Source: Nesterenkonia marinintestina (GTDB taxonomy: Bacteria > Actinomycetota > Actinomycetes > Actinomycetales > Micrococcaceae). Taken from it: a DNA stretch of 61,969 nt. Positions 1 through 7,689 of the stretch are shown piece by piece. Under the pieces are notes generated by a model that had not been told where the DNA came from, ran no database searches, and worked only from the letters and a program-made list of their open reading frames with translations. Location of the stretch: the NCBI RefSeq assembly GCF_025420485.1, contig NZ_JAOEFD010000014.1, positions 1-61,969 on the forward strand, written 5' to 3'. The position numbers were made by a program, and so were the translations under genes. How positions within the stretch are numbered: the stretch's first letter is position 1; each line of letters starts with the position of its first letter.

Positions 1-29
1 CCCCCCCCCCCCCCCCGGGGGGGGGCCCC
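1..29. repeat. Homopolymer run C16-G9-C4 at window edge
   Basis: The first 29 bases are 16 C, 9 G and 4 C. Nothing coding or regulatory can be read here. Such a run at the very end of a sequence is most simply an assembly or sequencing artefact at a contig edge. Confidence 0.7.
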
Positions 30-31
30 AC

Positions 32-75
32 TGGTGCGACGGAGAGTTGTTCTCAGGCACCTCGGTGCCGCACCA
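32..75. other. Nested inverted repeats upstream of the M50-like gene
   Basis: GGCACC (56-61) and GGTGCC (64-69) form a tight hairpin. TGGTGCG (32-38) and CGCACCA (69-75) give an alternative longer stem. The element could be the terminator of a gene lost off the left edge or an operator for the gene at 108. No T-tract is present, so the role is open. Confidence 0.35.
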
Positions 76-107
76 TCGATCGAGGACCATGCCTGAGGAG
101 GGCGCAG

Positions 108-878
108 ATGATCGGTGAGGTGTTCGACGCCGTCGCACGGCGGTGGACCAGCGACGCCGTCGCCGACCCGCAGGTGGTGCTGATCCTCGCCGCGGCGGCC
201 ATGGCGGCCTCCTTCGTCCCGGTGCTGGCGAGGCTCTTCTCCCAGACGGGCACGATCGTCCACGAGATGGGACATGTGCTGGCCGCCTGGCTCACCGGCC
301 GACGGGTCAGCGGGATCCGCGTCCACAGCGACACCTCTGGTGTGACCCTCAGCCGCGGTCGCCCCCGCGGCCCGGGGATGCTCCTCACCGCTCTCGCGGG
401 CTATCCGGCACCGGCTCTGCTGGCGTGGGGACTCGCCGCCTCGGTCGGGACCGGCCATGCGGGGGCGGGGCTCACGCTCTACCAGGCGCTGCTGGTGATC
501 GCCCTGATGCTCAGCCGCAACGTGGTCGGAGTCCTGTCCTGCGCGGTCTCGCTCGTCGCCACCGGGCTGATCTGGTGGTACGCCACGGACGAGGTCGTCG
601 TCTACACCGTCGCGGTGCTCGCCGTGGTCTACGCGGTCGCCGCGGTCCGGGCCGTGCTGGGGCTCGCCGGCGTCCATGTGCGTGCCCTGACGGGGCGACG
701 GTCCCACCGAGGCCACCGAGGCCACCGAGGCCACCGAGCGGCGGAGCAGGCGCGGACCACGGACGCCGCCCTGGCCGCCCGCGCAAGCTCCCTGCCGCTG
801 CCGACGGCCGTCTGGCTGGTGCTGCTCCTCCTCGTCGTCGGGGTGGTCTCGGCCGCGGCGCTGTGGACTCTGACCTGA
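108..878 (+). CDS. M50B-like zinc metallopeptidase, membrane protein
   Basis: The 256-residue protein carries HEMGH at residues 52-56, the zinc-binding HExxH of the M50 site-2-protease group, inside a hydrophobic segment. Several more membrane segments follow (roughly residues 95-190 and 230-255). This matches the M50B-like proteins of actinobacteria, whose substrates are mostly unknown. Between the last two hydrophobic stretches lies a basic stretch with the tripeptide GHR repeated, produced by a 9-bp tandem repeat in the DNA. The start is supported by GAGGAGGG shortly before the ATG. It converges on purU. Family assignment is good; a specific substrate cannot be inferred. Confidence 0.75.
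   Translation: MIGEVFDAVARRWTSDAVADPQVVLILAAAAMAASFVPVLARLFSQTGTIVHEMGHVLAAWLTGRRVSGIRVHSDTSGVTLSRGRPRGPGMLLTALAGYPAPALLAWGLAASVGTGHAGAGLTLYQALLVIALMLSRNVVGVLSCAVSLVATGLIWWYATDEVVVYTVAVLAVVYAVAAVRAVLGLAGVHVRALTGRRSHRGHRGHRGHRAAEQARTTDAALAARASSLPLPTAVWLVLLLLVVGVVSAAALWTLT
704..738 (+). repeat. 9-bp tandem repeat, about four copies, inside the M50-like gene
   Basis: The unit CCACCGAGG is repeated three times exactly, followed by a partial fourth copy. It encodes repeated Gly-His-Arg in the basic loop of the M50-like protein. The unit length keeps the reading frame, so copy-number change would alter only loop length. Confidence 0.85.
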
Positions 879-894
879 CGGAGCATCAGCAGGC

Positions 895-1776
895 CTACCG
901 GAGCACCACCGTCTTGACCCCGTTGAGGAACACGCGCCCCTCACAGTGCCACCGCACCGCCTCCGAGAGCGCCCGGCATTCGGAGTCCCGACCCACGGCG
1001 ACGAGGTCCTCCGGCCCGTAGGTGTGGTCGACGTCCATCACCCGCTGGGAGATGATCGGGCCCTCGTCGAGTTCGTCGTTGACGTAGTGGGCGGTGGCTC
1101 CGACGGTCTTCACCCCGCGTTCGAAGGCCTGATGGTACGGCTTCGCCCCCTTGAACGACGGGAGGAACGAATGGTGGATGTTGATCGCTCGGCCGGAGAG
1201 CTCACGGGAGAGGTCGTCGGAGAGGATCTGCATGTAGCGGGCGAGCACCACCAGGTCCACCTCGAAGCGGGCGACGAGCTCCAGCAGCTGGGCCTCCGCC
1301 TGCGGCTTCGTGTCCGGGGTGACGGGCACGCAGAAGTACGGGATGCCGTGCCACTCGACCAGCTCGCGGTGGTCGGGATGGTTCGACACCACGGCTGCGA
1401 TCTCGGCGGGCAGATCGCCGATCCTGCACCGGTACAGCAGGTCGTTCAGGCAGTGGTCCGACTTCGAGGCCATGACCAGCAGACGGCGGCGCTGGCCGTG
1501 CGGTCGCAGATCCCACGTCGCCCCGACCTCCGTCGCGAGTTCGGTGAGCCCATCGCGGATCACCTGCTCCCGAGCCGCGACGTCGGGGGTCTCGGCGCCG
1601 TCGTCGGGGGAGAGCCGGACGTGGACGCGCAGGAAGAAGTGCTCGGTGTGCGGGTCGTCGAACTGCTTCAGCTCGACCACGTCGCCTCCCTGGGCGGCGA
1701 GCACGCCGGTCACCGCGTGGACGAGTCCCGGCCGCTCCGGGCTGTGGAAGGTGAGGATCATCTCCGCCGCGCTCAT
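895..1776 (-). CDS. purU: Formyltetrahydrofolate deformylase PurU
   Basis: PurU hydrolyses 10-formyl-THF to formate and THF. The 293-residue protein has an N-terminal ACT domain (about 1-85) and a C-terminal formyltransferase fold. The segment with INIHHSFLPSFKGAKPY carries the family asparagine and histidine, and a later Asp lies in the DELDEGPII stretch. It is the last gene of the soxB-D-A-G-purU operon and overlaps soxG by 4 bp. Sarcosine oxidase produces 5,10-methylene-THF, so PurU here most likely regenerates free THF by draining the one-carbon pool. A purU at the end of sox operons is seen in other bacteria and supports the assignment. Confidence 0.93.
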   Translation of the reverse strand: MSAAEMILTFHSPERPGLVHAVTGVLAAQGGDVVELKQFDDPHTEHFFLRVHVRLSPDDGAETPDVAAREQVIRDGLTELATEVGATWDLRPHGQRRRLLVMASKSDHCLNDLLYRCRIGDLPAEIAAVVSNHPDHRELVEWHGIPYFCVPVTPDTKPQAEAQLLELVARFEVDLVVLARYMQILSDDLSRELSGRAINIHHSFLPSFKGAKPYHQAFERGVKTVGATAHYVNDELDEGPIISQRVMDVDHTYGPEDLVAVGRDSECRALSEAVRWHCEGRVFLNGVKTVVLR

Positions 1777-2429
1777 CGGATCAGCTCCTCACCGGCGAAC
1801 TCCGCCATCCCGTCCAGCAGCCATCGGACCGTGTAGTCGGCGAACGAGGCGCGCGGGAGGATGCGGAAGACGTCCTCCCGGGTGCGGTGGACGATCGCCT
1901 GCACGGGCCCCAGCAGCGTAGAGGCTGCGGCCCCCGCGGGGAAGGCCCGCGGGTGCAGGTCCACGTGGCAGCCCTTCTCGAGCACGGAGCGGGCGCTGGG
2001 TCCAGTGAGCTCCAGGATCGTCCGATTCCCGGAGAGGTCCACGATCTGGCCGGGCATCCCGTCGAGCGCGCCCTCGATGCCGCGCACGTCGATCAGGCCT
2101 GCCAGGCCGGAGGGCTCCACGGCGAGGAACTCGTCCGGGGAGATCCAGATGACGTGGCGGCCCTCCGGATCCCCGGTGACGGTCTCTCCGGCCCTCGGCC
2201 CCGCCGGAAGGCCCACGCCCCAGGCCTCGGCCGCCGCGCGGCCCGAGGGCGCTCCCGGCTCCGCGCGGATCCCCAGCTGCACGGCGAAGGGGATCTCTCG
2301 GAGTCTGACCCCCCTGGGACCGTCGACGTCTCCGGCGCGCATCTGCTCGGTCAGGTGGGCGGCGGGGGAGCGGCGCAGGTCGGCAGGCGGGGCGGATGCC
2401 TGGTCGGCGGTCGTCTGGTCAGCCGTCAC
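1773..2429 (-). CDS. soxG: Sarcosine oxidase gamma subunit
   Basis: The 218-residue protein is the small gamma subunit of heterotetrameric sarcosine oxidase. Recognisable stretches include the block around VDLSGNRTILELTGPSAR and a C-terminal region ending SFADYTVRWLLDGM, both typical of SoxG and related to the GcvT fold. The first 30 residues are Ala/Thr/Gln-rich and probably disordered. It overlaps soxA by 11 bp at its start and purU by 4 bp at its end, so translation is likely coupled. SoxG has no known catalytic residues of its own and is needed for assembly of the complex. Confidence 0.9.
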   Translation of the reverse strand: MTADQTTADQASAPPADLRRSPAAHLTEQMRAGDVDGPRGVRLREIPFAVQLGIRAEPGAPSGRAAAEAWGVGLPAGPRAGETVTGDPEGRHVIWISPDEFLAVEPSGLAGLIDVRGIEGALDGMPGQIVDLSGNRTILELTGPSARSVLEKGCHVDLHPRAFPAGAAASTLLGPVQAIVHRTREDVFRILPRASFADYTVRWLLDGMAEFAGEELIR

Positions 2430-5373
2430 GACGGGTTCCTTCCGGGTCGAAGTGGACAGGGGAGGTGAGCTCCACGTCGACGAGCCTACCGTCGACCGGA
2501 CTGCGCACGACCTCGCCGATGCGGTTCCGCCCGTCCCACACCATGGCCAGGCCGAAGGGCCTCCCCAGCGCCGCGGAGCGGTAGGAGGAGGTGACGTGTC
2601 CGAGCATCGGCACGGGGCCCTCCTCCGGGGTGATCGGAGTCTGTGCTCCCACCAGCTGGGCTCCCTCCGGCAGCAGGGTCCGGCCGTCGGCGGGCAGCAC
2701 GCCGACCAGATGTTTGCGGTCCTGCCTCGCGGTGTCGGGGCGGGAGTGGGATCGGCGTCCGATGAAGTCCTCGGTCGTCGACACCGCCCATCCCATGCCC
2801 GCGTCCTGCGGGGTGACCGTCCCGTCGGTGTCCTGCCCGACGATGATCAGCCCCTTCTCGGCCCGCAGCACATGCATGGCCTCGGTGCCGTAGGGGGTGA
2901 TGTCGAAGGGTGCGCCGGCCTCCGCGATCAGCTCCCACGTCGCCAGGCCGCAGAAGTTCGCGACGTTGACCTCGAAGGCCAGTTCGCCGGAGAACGACAC
3001 GCGACAGATCCGTGCGGGGACCCCGTTGCGCAGCGTGGTCTCACGGAACGCCATGAAGCCGAACGCCTCGTTCGACACGTCCAGCTCCGGAGCGATGCGT
3101 GAGATGACTTCGCGGGACTTCGGCCCGACGACGGCGACGGTGCTCCACTGTTCGGTCACGGAGGTGAAGGCGACGTCGAGCTCCGGCCATTCGGTCTGGT
3201 GCCACTCCTCGAGCCAGTCCAGGACCGTGGCCGCGCCGCCTGTGGTGGTGGTCATCAGATACCGGTCGTCGGCGATGCGCAGGGTCACTCCGTCGTCGAA
3301 GATCATGCCGTCCGGCGTGCACATCAGGCCGTAGCGTCCCCTGCCGACCCGCAGCTTCGAGAAGACGCCGGTGTAGATGCGGTCGAGGAGCCGACCGGTG
3401 TCGGTCCCTCGGATCTCGATCTTCCCCAGGGTGGAGACGTCCTGGAAGCCCACCGACCCTCGGGCGGCCGCGCATTCGCGCAGCACTGCGGTCTCCATGT
3501 CCTCTCCGGTGCGCGGGTAGTACCGCGGCCGCTTCCACTGGCCCACGTCCTCGAAGACGGCTCCGTGGTCGGCGTGCCAGGAGTGGATGTTCGTGATCCG
3601 CGCCGGTTCGAAGAGCTCTCCGCGCCTCCGTCCTGCCAGTGCGGCGAAGGGCACCGGTGTGTAGGGGGCGCGGTAGGTGGTGGTGCCGACCTGCCCGGGG
3701 TGCCCCGCGCCGAGGACCGTGGCCAGCAGCCCGACCGTGTTGACTGCGCTGGTGCGGCCCTGGTCGTTGGCCGTGGAGATCGAGGTGTACCGCTTGACGT
3801 GCTCCACCGAACGCATTCCGGCTCCGACGGCACGCAGCGCGTCGGCCACCGTCTGGTCCCGCTGCATATCCACGAAGTGGGTCGACCACTCGGCGGGGTC
3901 CTGAGCGTCCGGTGCGCCGATCAGCCACAGGGCTCGTACCGGACCGTAGTCCAGATCGGCCCGGGGCCCGTCGGCCAGCGGGTCTCGGGTCTGCGGGGAA
4001 TCGCTCGGAGAGTCAGCCCCTTCGGCCCTGAAGCCGCAGGCCTCGGCGGCTCGCCGACCGGCCTCAGCTCCGGTGCGCAGCGCCCGACTCAGCGACCACG
4101 TGCCGGCCATCGCGCCGACGGTCTGCTGGCGCGCCACCGGTGCGGAGGGGACGAACGCGGCGAGTACGTCGTCCCAGGCGATGCCGCCCTGACGCTGACT
4201 GTGCAGATGCACCACGGGGGAGTGTCCTCCGGAGACGGCCAGGAGATCGGCGGAGAGCGTCTCGACGGAGCCGACCGGCACGTCGTCCCGGTCGAGGCGA
4301 TGCACGGTGACCGCGGTGAGACGTCCGGCGTCGCCGTCGCCGTCGCTTCCGGTCACGACGGCGTCGAAGATCCCGCGGACACCGGTGGCCTCCAGCACGG
4401 CGGCGGCACGCGGAGTCGCCTCCGGCCGGGAGTCGACCACGGCCACCGGAGGGGCTCCGGCCTCGGCGAGGTCCTCGAGCAAGCTGTAGACGGAGTCGTT
4501 GGTGGTGGCGACCACGATCTGCTCGCCGGCGAGGGCGGCGTACCGGTTCAGGTAGGTCCTCACGGCCTCGGCCAGCATGATCCCGGGCCGGTCGTCGTCG
4601 GCGAACATGAGCGGACGCTCGTGGGCACCGGCGGCCAGGATCACCTCGGCCGCCCGGATGTGCCACACCCGCTGACGCGAGACGCCCGGCCGCTCGGACG
4701 CCGGCAGGTGGTCGGTCCTGTTCTCGACGGCGACGACGTAGTTCGCGTCATAGCTGCCGACGGCGGTGGTCCGCGGCAGGTAGGTGAATTCTGCGGCCGT
4801 GCGGGCGTCGTCGACGGTCCGACGCGCCCAGGCGACGGCGTCGGTGGACTCGATCCGTTCACCGCGGGAGCTCAGCAGCGAGCCGCCCGGTGCCGGCTGC
4901 TCGTCCAGCAGCATGGTGCGGGCGCCCGAGGCGGCCGCCTGGGAGGCCGCGGCGATGCCTGCCGGGCCGGCGCCGACGACGAGGACGTCGGTGTGGACGC
5001 GTGTGTGGTCGTAGAGGGCGCCGTCCGGGGTCTCGTCGAGCCGGCCCAGCCCCTGCAGCCACGAGGCCCGCAGACCGTCGACGAGTTCGACGGTGGTGGC
5101 CGGGAGCATGGACTCCGCGGCGTGGCCCGGTGACCGCGGCTCGACGTGCAGCAGCGCATTCGGCTCCTCGACGCCGGCGCCCATGATCCCGCGGGCCCTG
5201 CCCAGGTACAGGGAGGGCCCGCAGGGGAGCTCGCCGGCGGCGACCATCGCGCTGGCGACGGTGTCTCCGGACAGGCCGGTGTGGGCCTCGCCGTCGAGGG
5301 TGAAGCTGTGCTCCGCGTCCCGGTCCACGCCGTAGCCGGGAGACCGGTCGATGCCGAGTCGACGGCTGGTCAT
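2419..5373 (-). CDS. soxA: Sarcosine oxidase alpha subunit
   Basis: This 984-residue subunit has the usual SoxA layout. The N-terminal domain resembles a ferredoxin-like hydrogen-cyanide-synthase alpha fold (about 1-100). An NAD-binding Rossmann domain follows with VLVVGAGPAGIAAA near residue 130, and a second nucleotide-binding part. The C-terminal GcvT-like THF-binding domain starts near residue 600 and includes EIRGTDTGRLLDRIYTG. In known enzymes this domain captures the methyl carbon as 5,10-methylene-THF after sarcosine oxidation in the beta subunit. The length is normal for the family. The gene overlaps soxD by 4 bp and soxG by 11 bp. Confidence 0.96.
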   Translation of the reverse strand: MTSRRLGIDRSPGYGVDRDAEHSFTLDGEAHTGLSGDTVASAMVAAGELPCGPSLYLGRARGIMGAGVEEPNALLHVEPRSPGHAAESMLPATTVELVDGLRASWLQGLGRLDETPDGALYDHTRVHTDVLVVGAGPAGIAAASQAAASGARTMLLDEQPAPGGSLLSSRGERIESTDAVAWARRTVDDARTAAEFTYLPRTTAVGSYDANYVVAVENRTDHLPASERPGVSRQRVWHIRAAEVILAAGAHERPLMFADDDRPGIMLAEAVRTYLNRYAALAGEQIVVATTNDSVYSLLEDLAEAGAPPVAVVDSRPEATPRAAAVLEATGVRGIFDAVVTGSDGDGDAGRLTAVTVHRLDRDDVPVGSVETLSADLLAVSGGHSPVVHLHSQRQGGIAWDDVLAAFVPSAPVARQQTVGAMAGTWSLSRALRTGAEAGRRAAEACGFRAEGADSPSDSPQTRDPLADGPRADLDYGPVRALWLIGAPDAQDPAEWSTHFVDMQRDQTVADALRAVGAGMRSVEHVKRYTSISTANDQGRTSAVNTVGLLATVLGAGHPGQVGTTTYRAPYTPVPFAALAGRRRGELFEPARITNIHSWHADHGAVFEDVGQWKRPRYYPRTGEDMETAVLRECAAARGSVGFQDVSTLGKIEIRGTDTGRLLDRIYTGVFSKLRVGRGRYGLMCTPDGMIFDDGVTLRIADDRYLMTTTTGGAATVLDWLEEWHQTEWPELDVAFTSVTEQWSTVAVVGPKSREVISRIAPELDVSNEAFGFMAFRETTLRNGVPARICRVSFSGELAFEVNVANFCGLATWELIAEAGAPFDITPYGTEAMHVLRAEKGLIIVGQDTDGTVTPQDAGMGWAVSTTEDFIGRRSHSRPDTARQDRKHLVGVLPADGRTLLPEGAQLVGAQTPITPEEGPVPMLGHVTSSYRSAALGRPFGLAMVWDGRNRIGEVVRSPVDGRLVDVELTSPVHFDPEGTRRDG

Positions 5374-5630
5374 CGCGACCCTCCCTCCGGAGTCAGGAAC
5401 TCATAGGTGACGGTGTCGCGGACGACGTCGAACCACTTGCGACAGCCTGCGGAGTGCTGCCAGCGCTCGGCGAAGGCTCCCGCCGGGTTGTCGCGGTAGA
5501 AGAGGAAGTGGGCCCAGGCGGCGTCGTCGAGCGCCTGAGGGTCCTCGGGGTAGGCCACGTGCGCCTGTCCTCCGTAGTGGAACTCCACCTCGTCACGCGG
5601 TCCGCAGTGCGGACAGGTGATCAGCAGCAT
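5370..5630 (-). CDS. soxD: Sarcosine oxidase delta subunit
   Basis: The 86-residue protein is the small zinc-binding delta subunit. Cys6, Cys9, His59 and Cys63 match the Cys3-His zinc site of SoxD. The family signature HFLFYRDNPAG is present at 41-51, as is WQHSAGCRKWF. It lies between soxB and soxA, the standard position, and its stop overlaps the soxA start by 4 bp. Confidence 0.95.
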   Translation of the reverse strand: MLLITCPHCGPRDEVEFHYGGQAHVAYPEDPQALDDAAWAHFLFYRDNPAGAFAERWQHSAGCRKWFDVVRDTVTYEFLTPEGGSR

Positions 5631-5657
5631 CGGGGTCTCCTAACCGGTGTGGGGAGG

Positions 5658-6875
5658 TCAGTGGGCGACGGCGGCGGCGCCGTGCTCGTCGATCAGGTGC
5701 CCGGTCTCGAACCGTTCCAGGACGAACGGGGCGTTCAGCGGGTGGGGTGCTCCGGTGGCGATGGTGTGGGCGAAGGTCAGCCCCGACGCCGGAGTCCCCT
5801 TGAATCCGCCGGTGCCCCAGCCGCAGTTCACATAGAGGCCGTCCACCTCGGTGGGGGAGATGATCGGGGACGCGTCCGGCGTGGTGTCCACGATGCCGCC
5901 CCATGTCCGGATGAGGTGCGCCCGGGCGAAGATCGGGAAGAGCTCGACGGCGGCCGCCATCTGGTCCTCGATGACGTGGAATCCTCCGCGCTGGCCGAAT
6001 CCGTTGTAGGAGTCCACGCCCGCCCCCATGACCAACTCTCCCTTATGAGCCTGTGAGACATAGACGTGGACGTGATTGGACATGACTACGGTGGGATGCA
6101 CCGGTTCGAAGAGCTCTGAGACCAGAGCCTGCAGCGGATGCGACTGGATCGGGAGCCGCACGCCTGCCAGTGCGGCGGCCTGCGAGGAGCGCCCGGCCAC
6201 GGCGAGCCCCACCGTCTCTGTGCTGATGCGACCGCGGGCGGTCTCCACGCCGACCACCCGATCGCCGTCCTTGTCGAAGCCGGTGACCTCGCAGTTCTGG
6301 ATGATGTCGACGCCCATCTCGTCGCAGCGCCGGGCCAGGGCCCAGGCGACATGGTCGTGCTTGGCGATGCCGGCCCGGGGCTGATAGGTGGCGCCCATCA
6401 CGGGGTAGCGGATCATGTCGTCGATGCTGATGATCGGACAGATCTCCCTGACCTGCAGCGGCTCCAGGAATTCGGCGTCCACCCCGTTGAGGTGGTTCGC
6501 GCCGACTCGGCGTCGGGAGTCGCGCACGTCCTGAAGGGTGTGGGCGAGGTTCAAGACGCCGCGCTGGGAGAACAGGAAGTCGTAGTCGAGCTCCGCCGGC
6601 AGCTCCTCCCAGAGCTTCAGCGACTTCTCGTAGATCGCGGCCGACTCGTCCCAGAGGTAGTTGGAGCGGATGATCGCCGTGTTCCTTGCCATGTTCCCAC
6701 CGGCCAGCCACCCCTTCTCCAGGACGGCGACGTCGGTGATCCCGTAGCGGGAGGCCAGATAGTACGCCGTGGCGAGTCCGTGGCCCCCGCCGCCGACGAT
6801 GACGACGTCGTAGCTGGACTTGGGCTCCGGGTTCCGCCAGAGGAAGTCGGGGTGCGGGGGAAGCATCTCTGCCAT
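5658..6875 (-). CDS. soxB: Sarcosine oxidase beta subunit, covalent flavoprotein
   Basis: SoxB is the catalytic subunit that oxidises sarcosine to glycine, using noncovalent FAD and covalent FMN. With the start at 6875 the protein is 405 residues. [18 protein letters not shown] (24-41) is the dinucleotide-binding motif. His173, in AKHDHVAWA, falls at the number reported for the covalent FMN histidine of corynebacterial enzymes. I chose the ATG at 6875 rather than one 33 bp upstream because GGAGG lies six bases before it and the protein then starts [11 protein letters not shown], as in homologues. It is the first gene of the sox operon and diverges from a GntR regulator across a palindromic operator. 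Confidence 0.96.
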   Translation of the reverse strand: MAEMLPPHPDFLWRNPEPKSSYDVVIVGGGGHGLATAYYLASRYGITDVAVLEKGWLAGGNMARNTAIIRSNYLWDESAAIYEKSLKLWEELPAELDYDFLFSQRGVLNLAHTLQDVRDSRRRVGANHLNGVDAEFLEPLQVREICPIISIDDMIRYPVMGATYQPRAGIAKHDHVAWALARRCDEMGVDIIQNCEVTGFDKDGDRVVGVETARGRISTETVGLAVAGRSSQAAALAGVRLPIQSHPLQALVSELFEPVHPTVVMSNHVHVYVSQAHKGELVMGAGVDSYNGFGQRGGFHVIEDQMAAAVELFPIFARAHLIRTWGGIVDTTPDASPIISPTEVDGLYVNCGWGTGGFKGTPASGLTFAHTIATGAPHPLNAPFVLERFETGHLIDEHGAAAVAH

Positions 6876-6901
6876 CGGGCGCCTCCATCGACGGTCCGTG
6901 A

Positions 6902-6929
6902 TTGTCAACTGATATATCAGTTGTAGGCT
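6902..6929 (+). promoter_or_regulatory. Predicted promoter of the GntR gene
   Basis: TTGTCA at 6902-6907 and TAGGCT at 6924-6929 are separated by 16 bp and face the GntR gene. The spacer is almost filled by the palindrome at 6906-6923, so a bound repressor would block polymerase. Confidence 0.5.
6906..6923. promoter_or_regulatory. Perfect 18-bp palindromic operator between soxB and gntR
   Basis: CAACTGATATATCAGTTG is an exact inverted repeat with no mismatch. It sits in the intergenic region of the divergent soxB and GntR genes, about 30 bp upstream of the soxB start codon. Size and AT-rich centre suit a FCD-type GntR dimer. The likely reading is that the adjacent GntR protein controls both the sox operon and itself. 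Confidence 0.75.
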
Positions 6930-6997
6930 AGAGTCTAGGACAGCCGTTCTCGAGCTGACAAGGTTGCCGGTGCGAGGTGGTTCAGGAGGAGGAGATG

Positions 6998-7657
6998 ATG
7001 ACGATGTCCGTGGAGCCCTCCGTCGGGGCCGAGTCGATGGCGGACAGGGCCTACCATGCGCTGCGGCGACGACTCGTGTTCCTGGACCTCACTCCGGGCG
7101 CACCGATCGCGGAGAGCGCCCTGTCGGCGGAGCTCGGCGTCGGGCGCACTCCGCTGCGCGAGGCCCTGAAGCGACTCGAGGCTGACCACCTGGTGGTGAC
7201 CTTCGCCCGGCGGGGGACCTTCGCCTCAAGCGTCGACGTCGCCGAGCTCTCCGGCATCTCCGAGATGCGTCAGGCGCTGGTGCCGCTGGCGGCGCGCAAG
7301 GCCGCCCGGCAGCGGGGAGGAGGCGTCGCCGAGGAGCTCGCCCGGGAGACCGGGCGCCTGGAGGCCGGTCGGGGGACCGGTGGGGCCAGGGAGCTGCTCG
7401 AAGGGGACCTGCGCATCCACCGTCTCCTGAGCAGCGCGTCGGAGAACCTCTACCTCGAAGAGACCCTGGTGCGTCTGGACAGCCTGGTCACGCGTATGTG
7501 GTGTGCGATGCTCGACCGCATCCCACCCATGCAGGAGCACGTGCTGGAGCATGTGGCGCTGATCCGGGCGGTGCTCGACGGCGAGGAGGCTCGGGCGGAA
7601 CGGCTGGCCGGGGCCCACGTGGACCACTTCGACCGGGTGGTGCGCGAAGTCGTGTGA
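6998..7657 (+). CDS. GntR-family transcriptional regulator (FCD subfamily)
   Basis: The 219-residue protein has an N-terminal winged helix (about 10-75) with the GntR recognition region [18 protein letters not shown] helical FCD ligand domain (about 85-215) follows. Several in-frame starts exist (GTG 6977, ATG 6995, 6998, 7004); ATG 6998 best fits the strong AGGAGG at 6984-6989, eight bases upstream. It is transcribed away from soxB and converges on the dimethylglycine oxidase gene. Position suggests control of the sox operon, with sarcosine, a methylamine intermediate or glycine as possible ligand; the ligand is inference. Confidence 0.88.
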   Translation: MTMSVEPSVGAESMADRAYHALRRRLVFLDLTPGAPIAESALSAELGVGRTPLREALKRLEADHLVVTFARRGTFASSVDVAELSGISEMRQALVPLAARKAARQRGGGVAEELARETGRLEAGRGTGGARELLEGDLRIHRLLSSASENLYLEETLVRLDSLVTRMWCAMLDRIPPMQEHVLEHVALIRAVLDGEEARAERLAGAHVDHFDRVVREVV

Positions 7658-7689
7658 CACGCTCTCGGGCAGATCGTGCGGGGCGTGGA

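Noticed and set aside
6903-6908. TTGACA on the minus strand as a soxB -35 box
   Set aside because: No -10 follows at 16-18 bp in that direction, so I kept only the palindrome and the promoter toward gntR.
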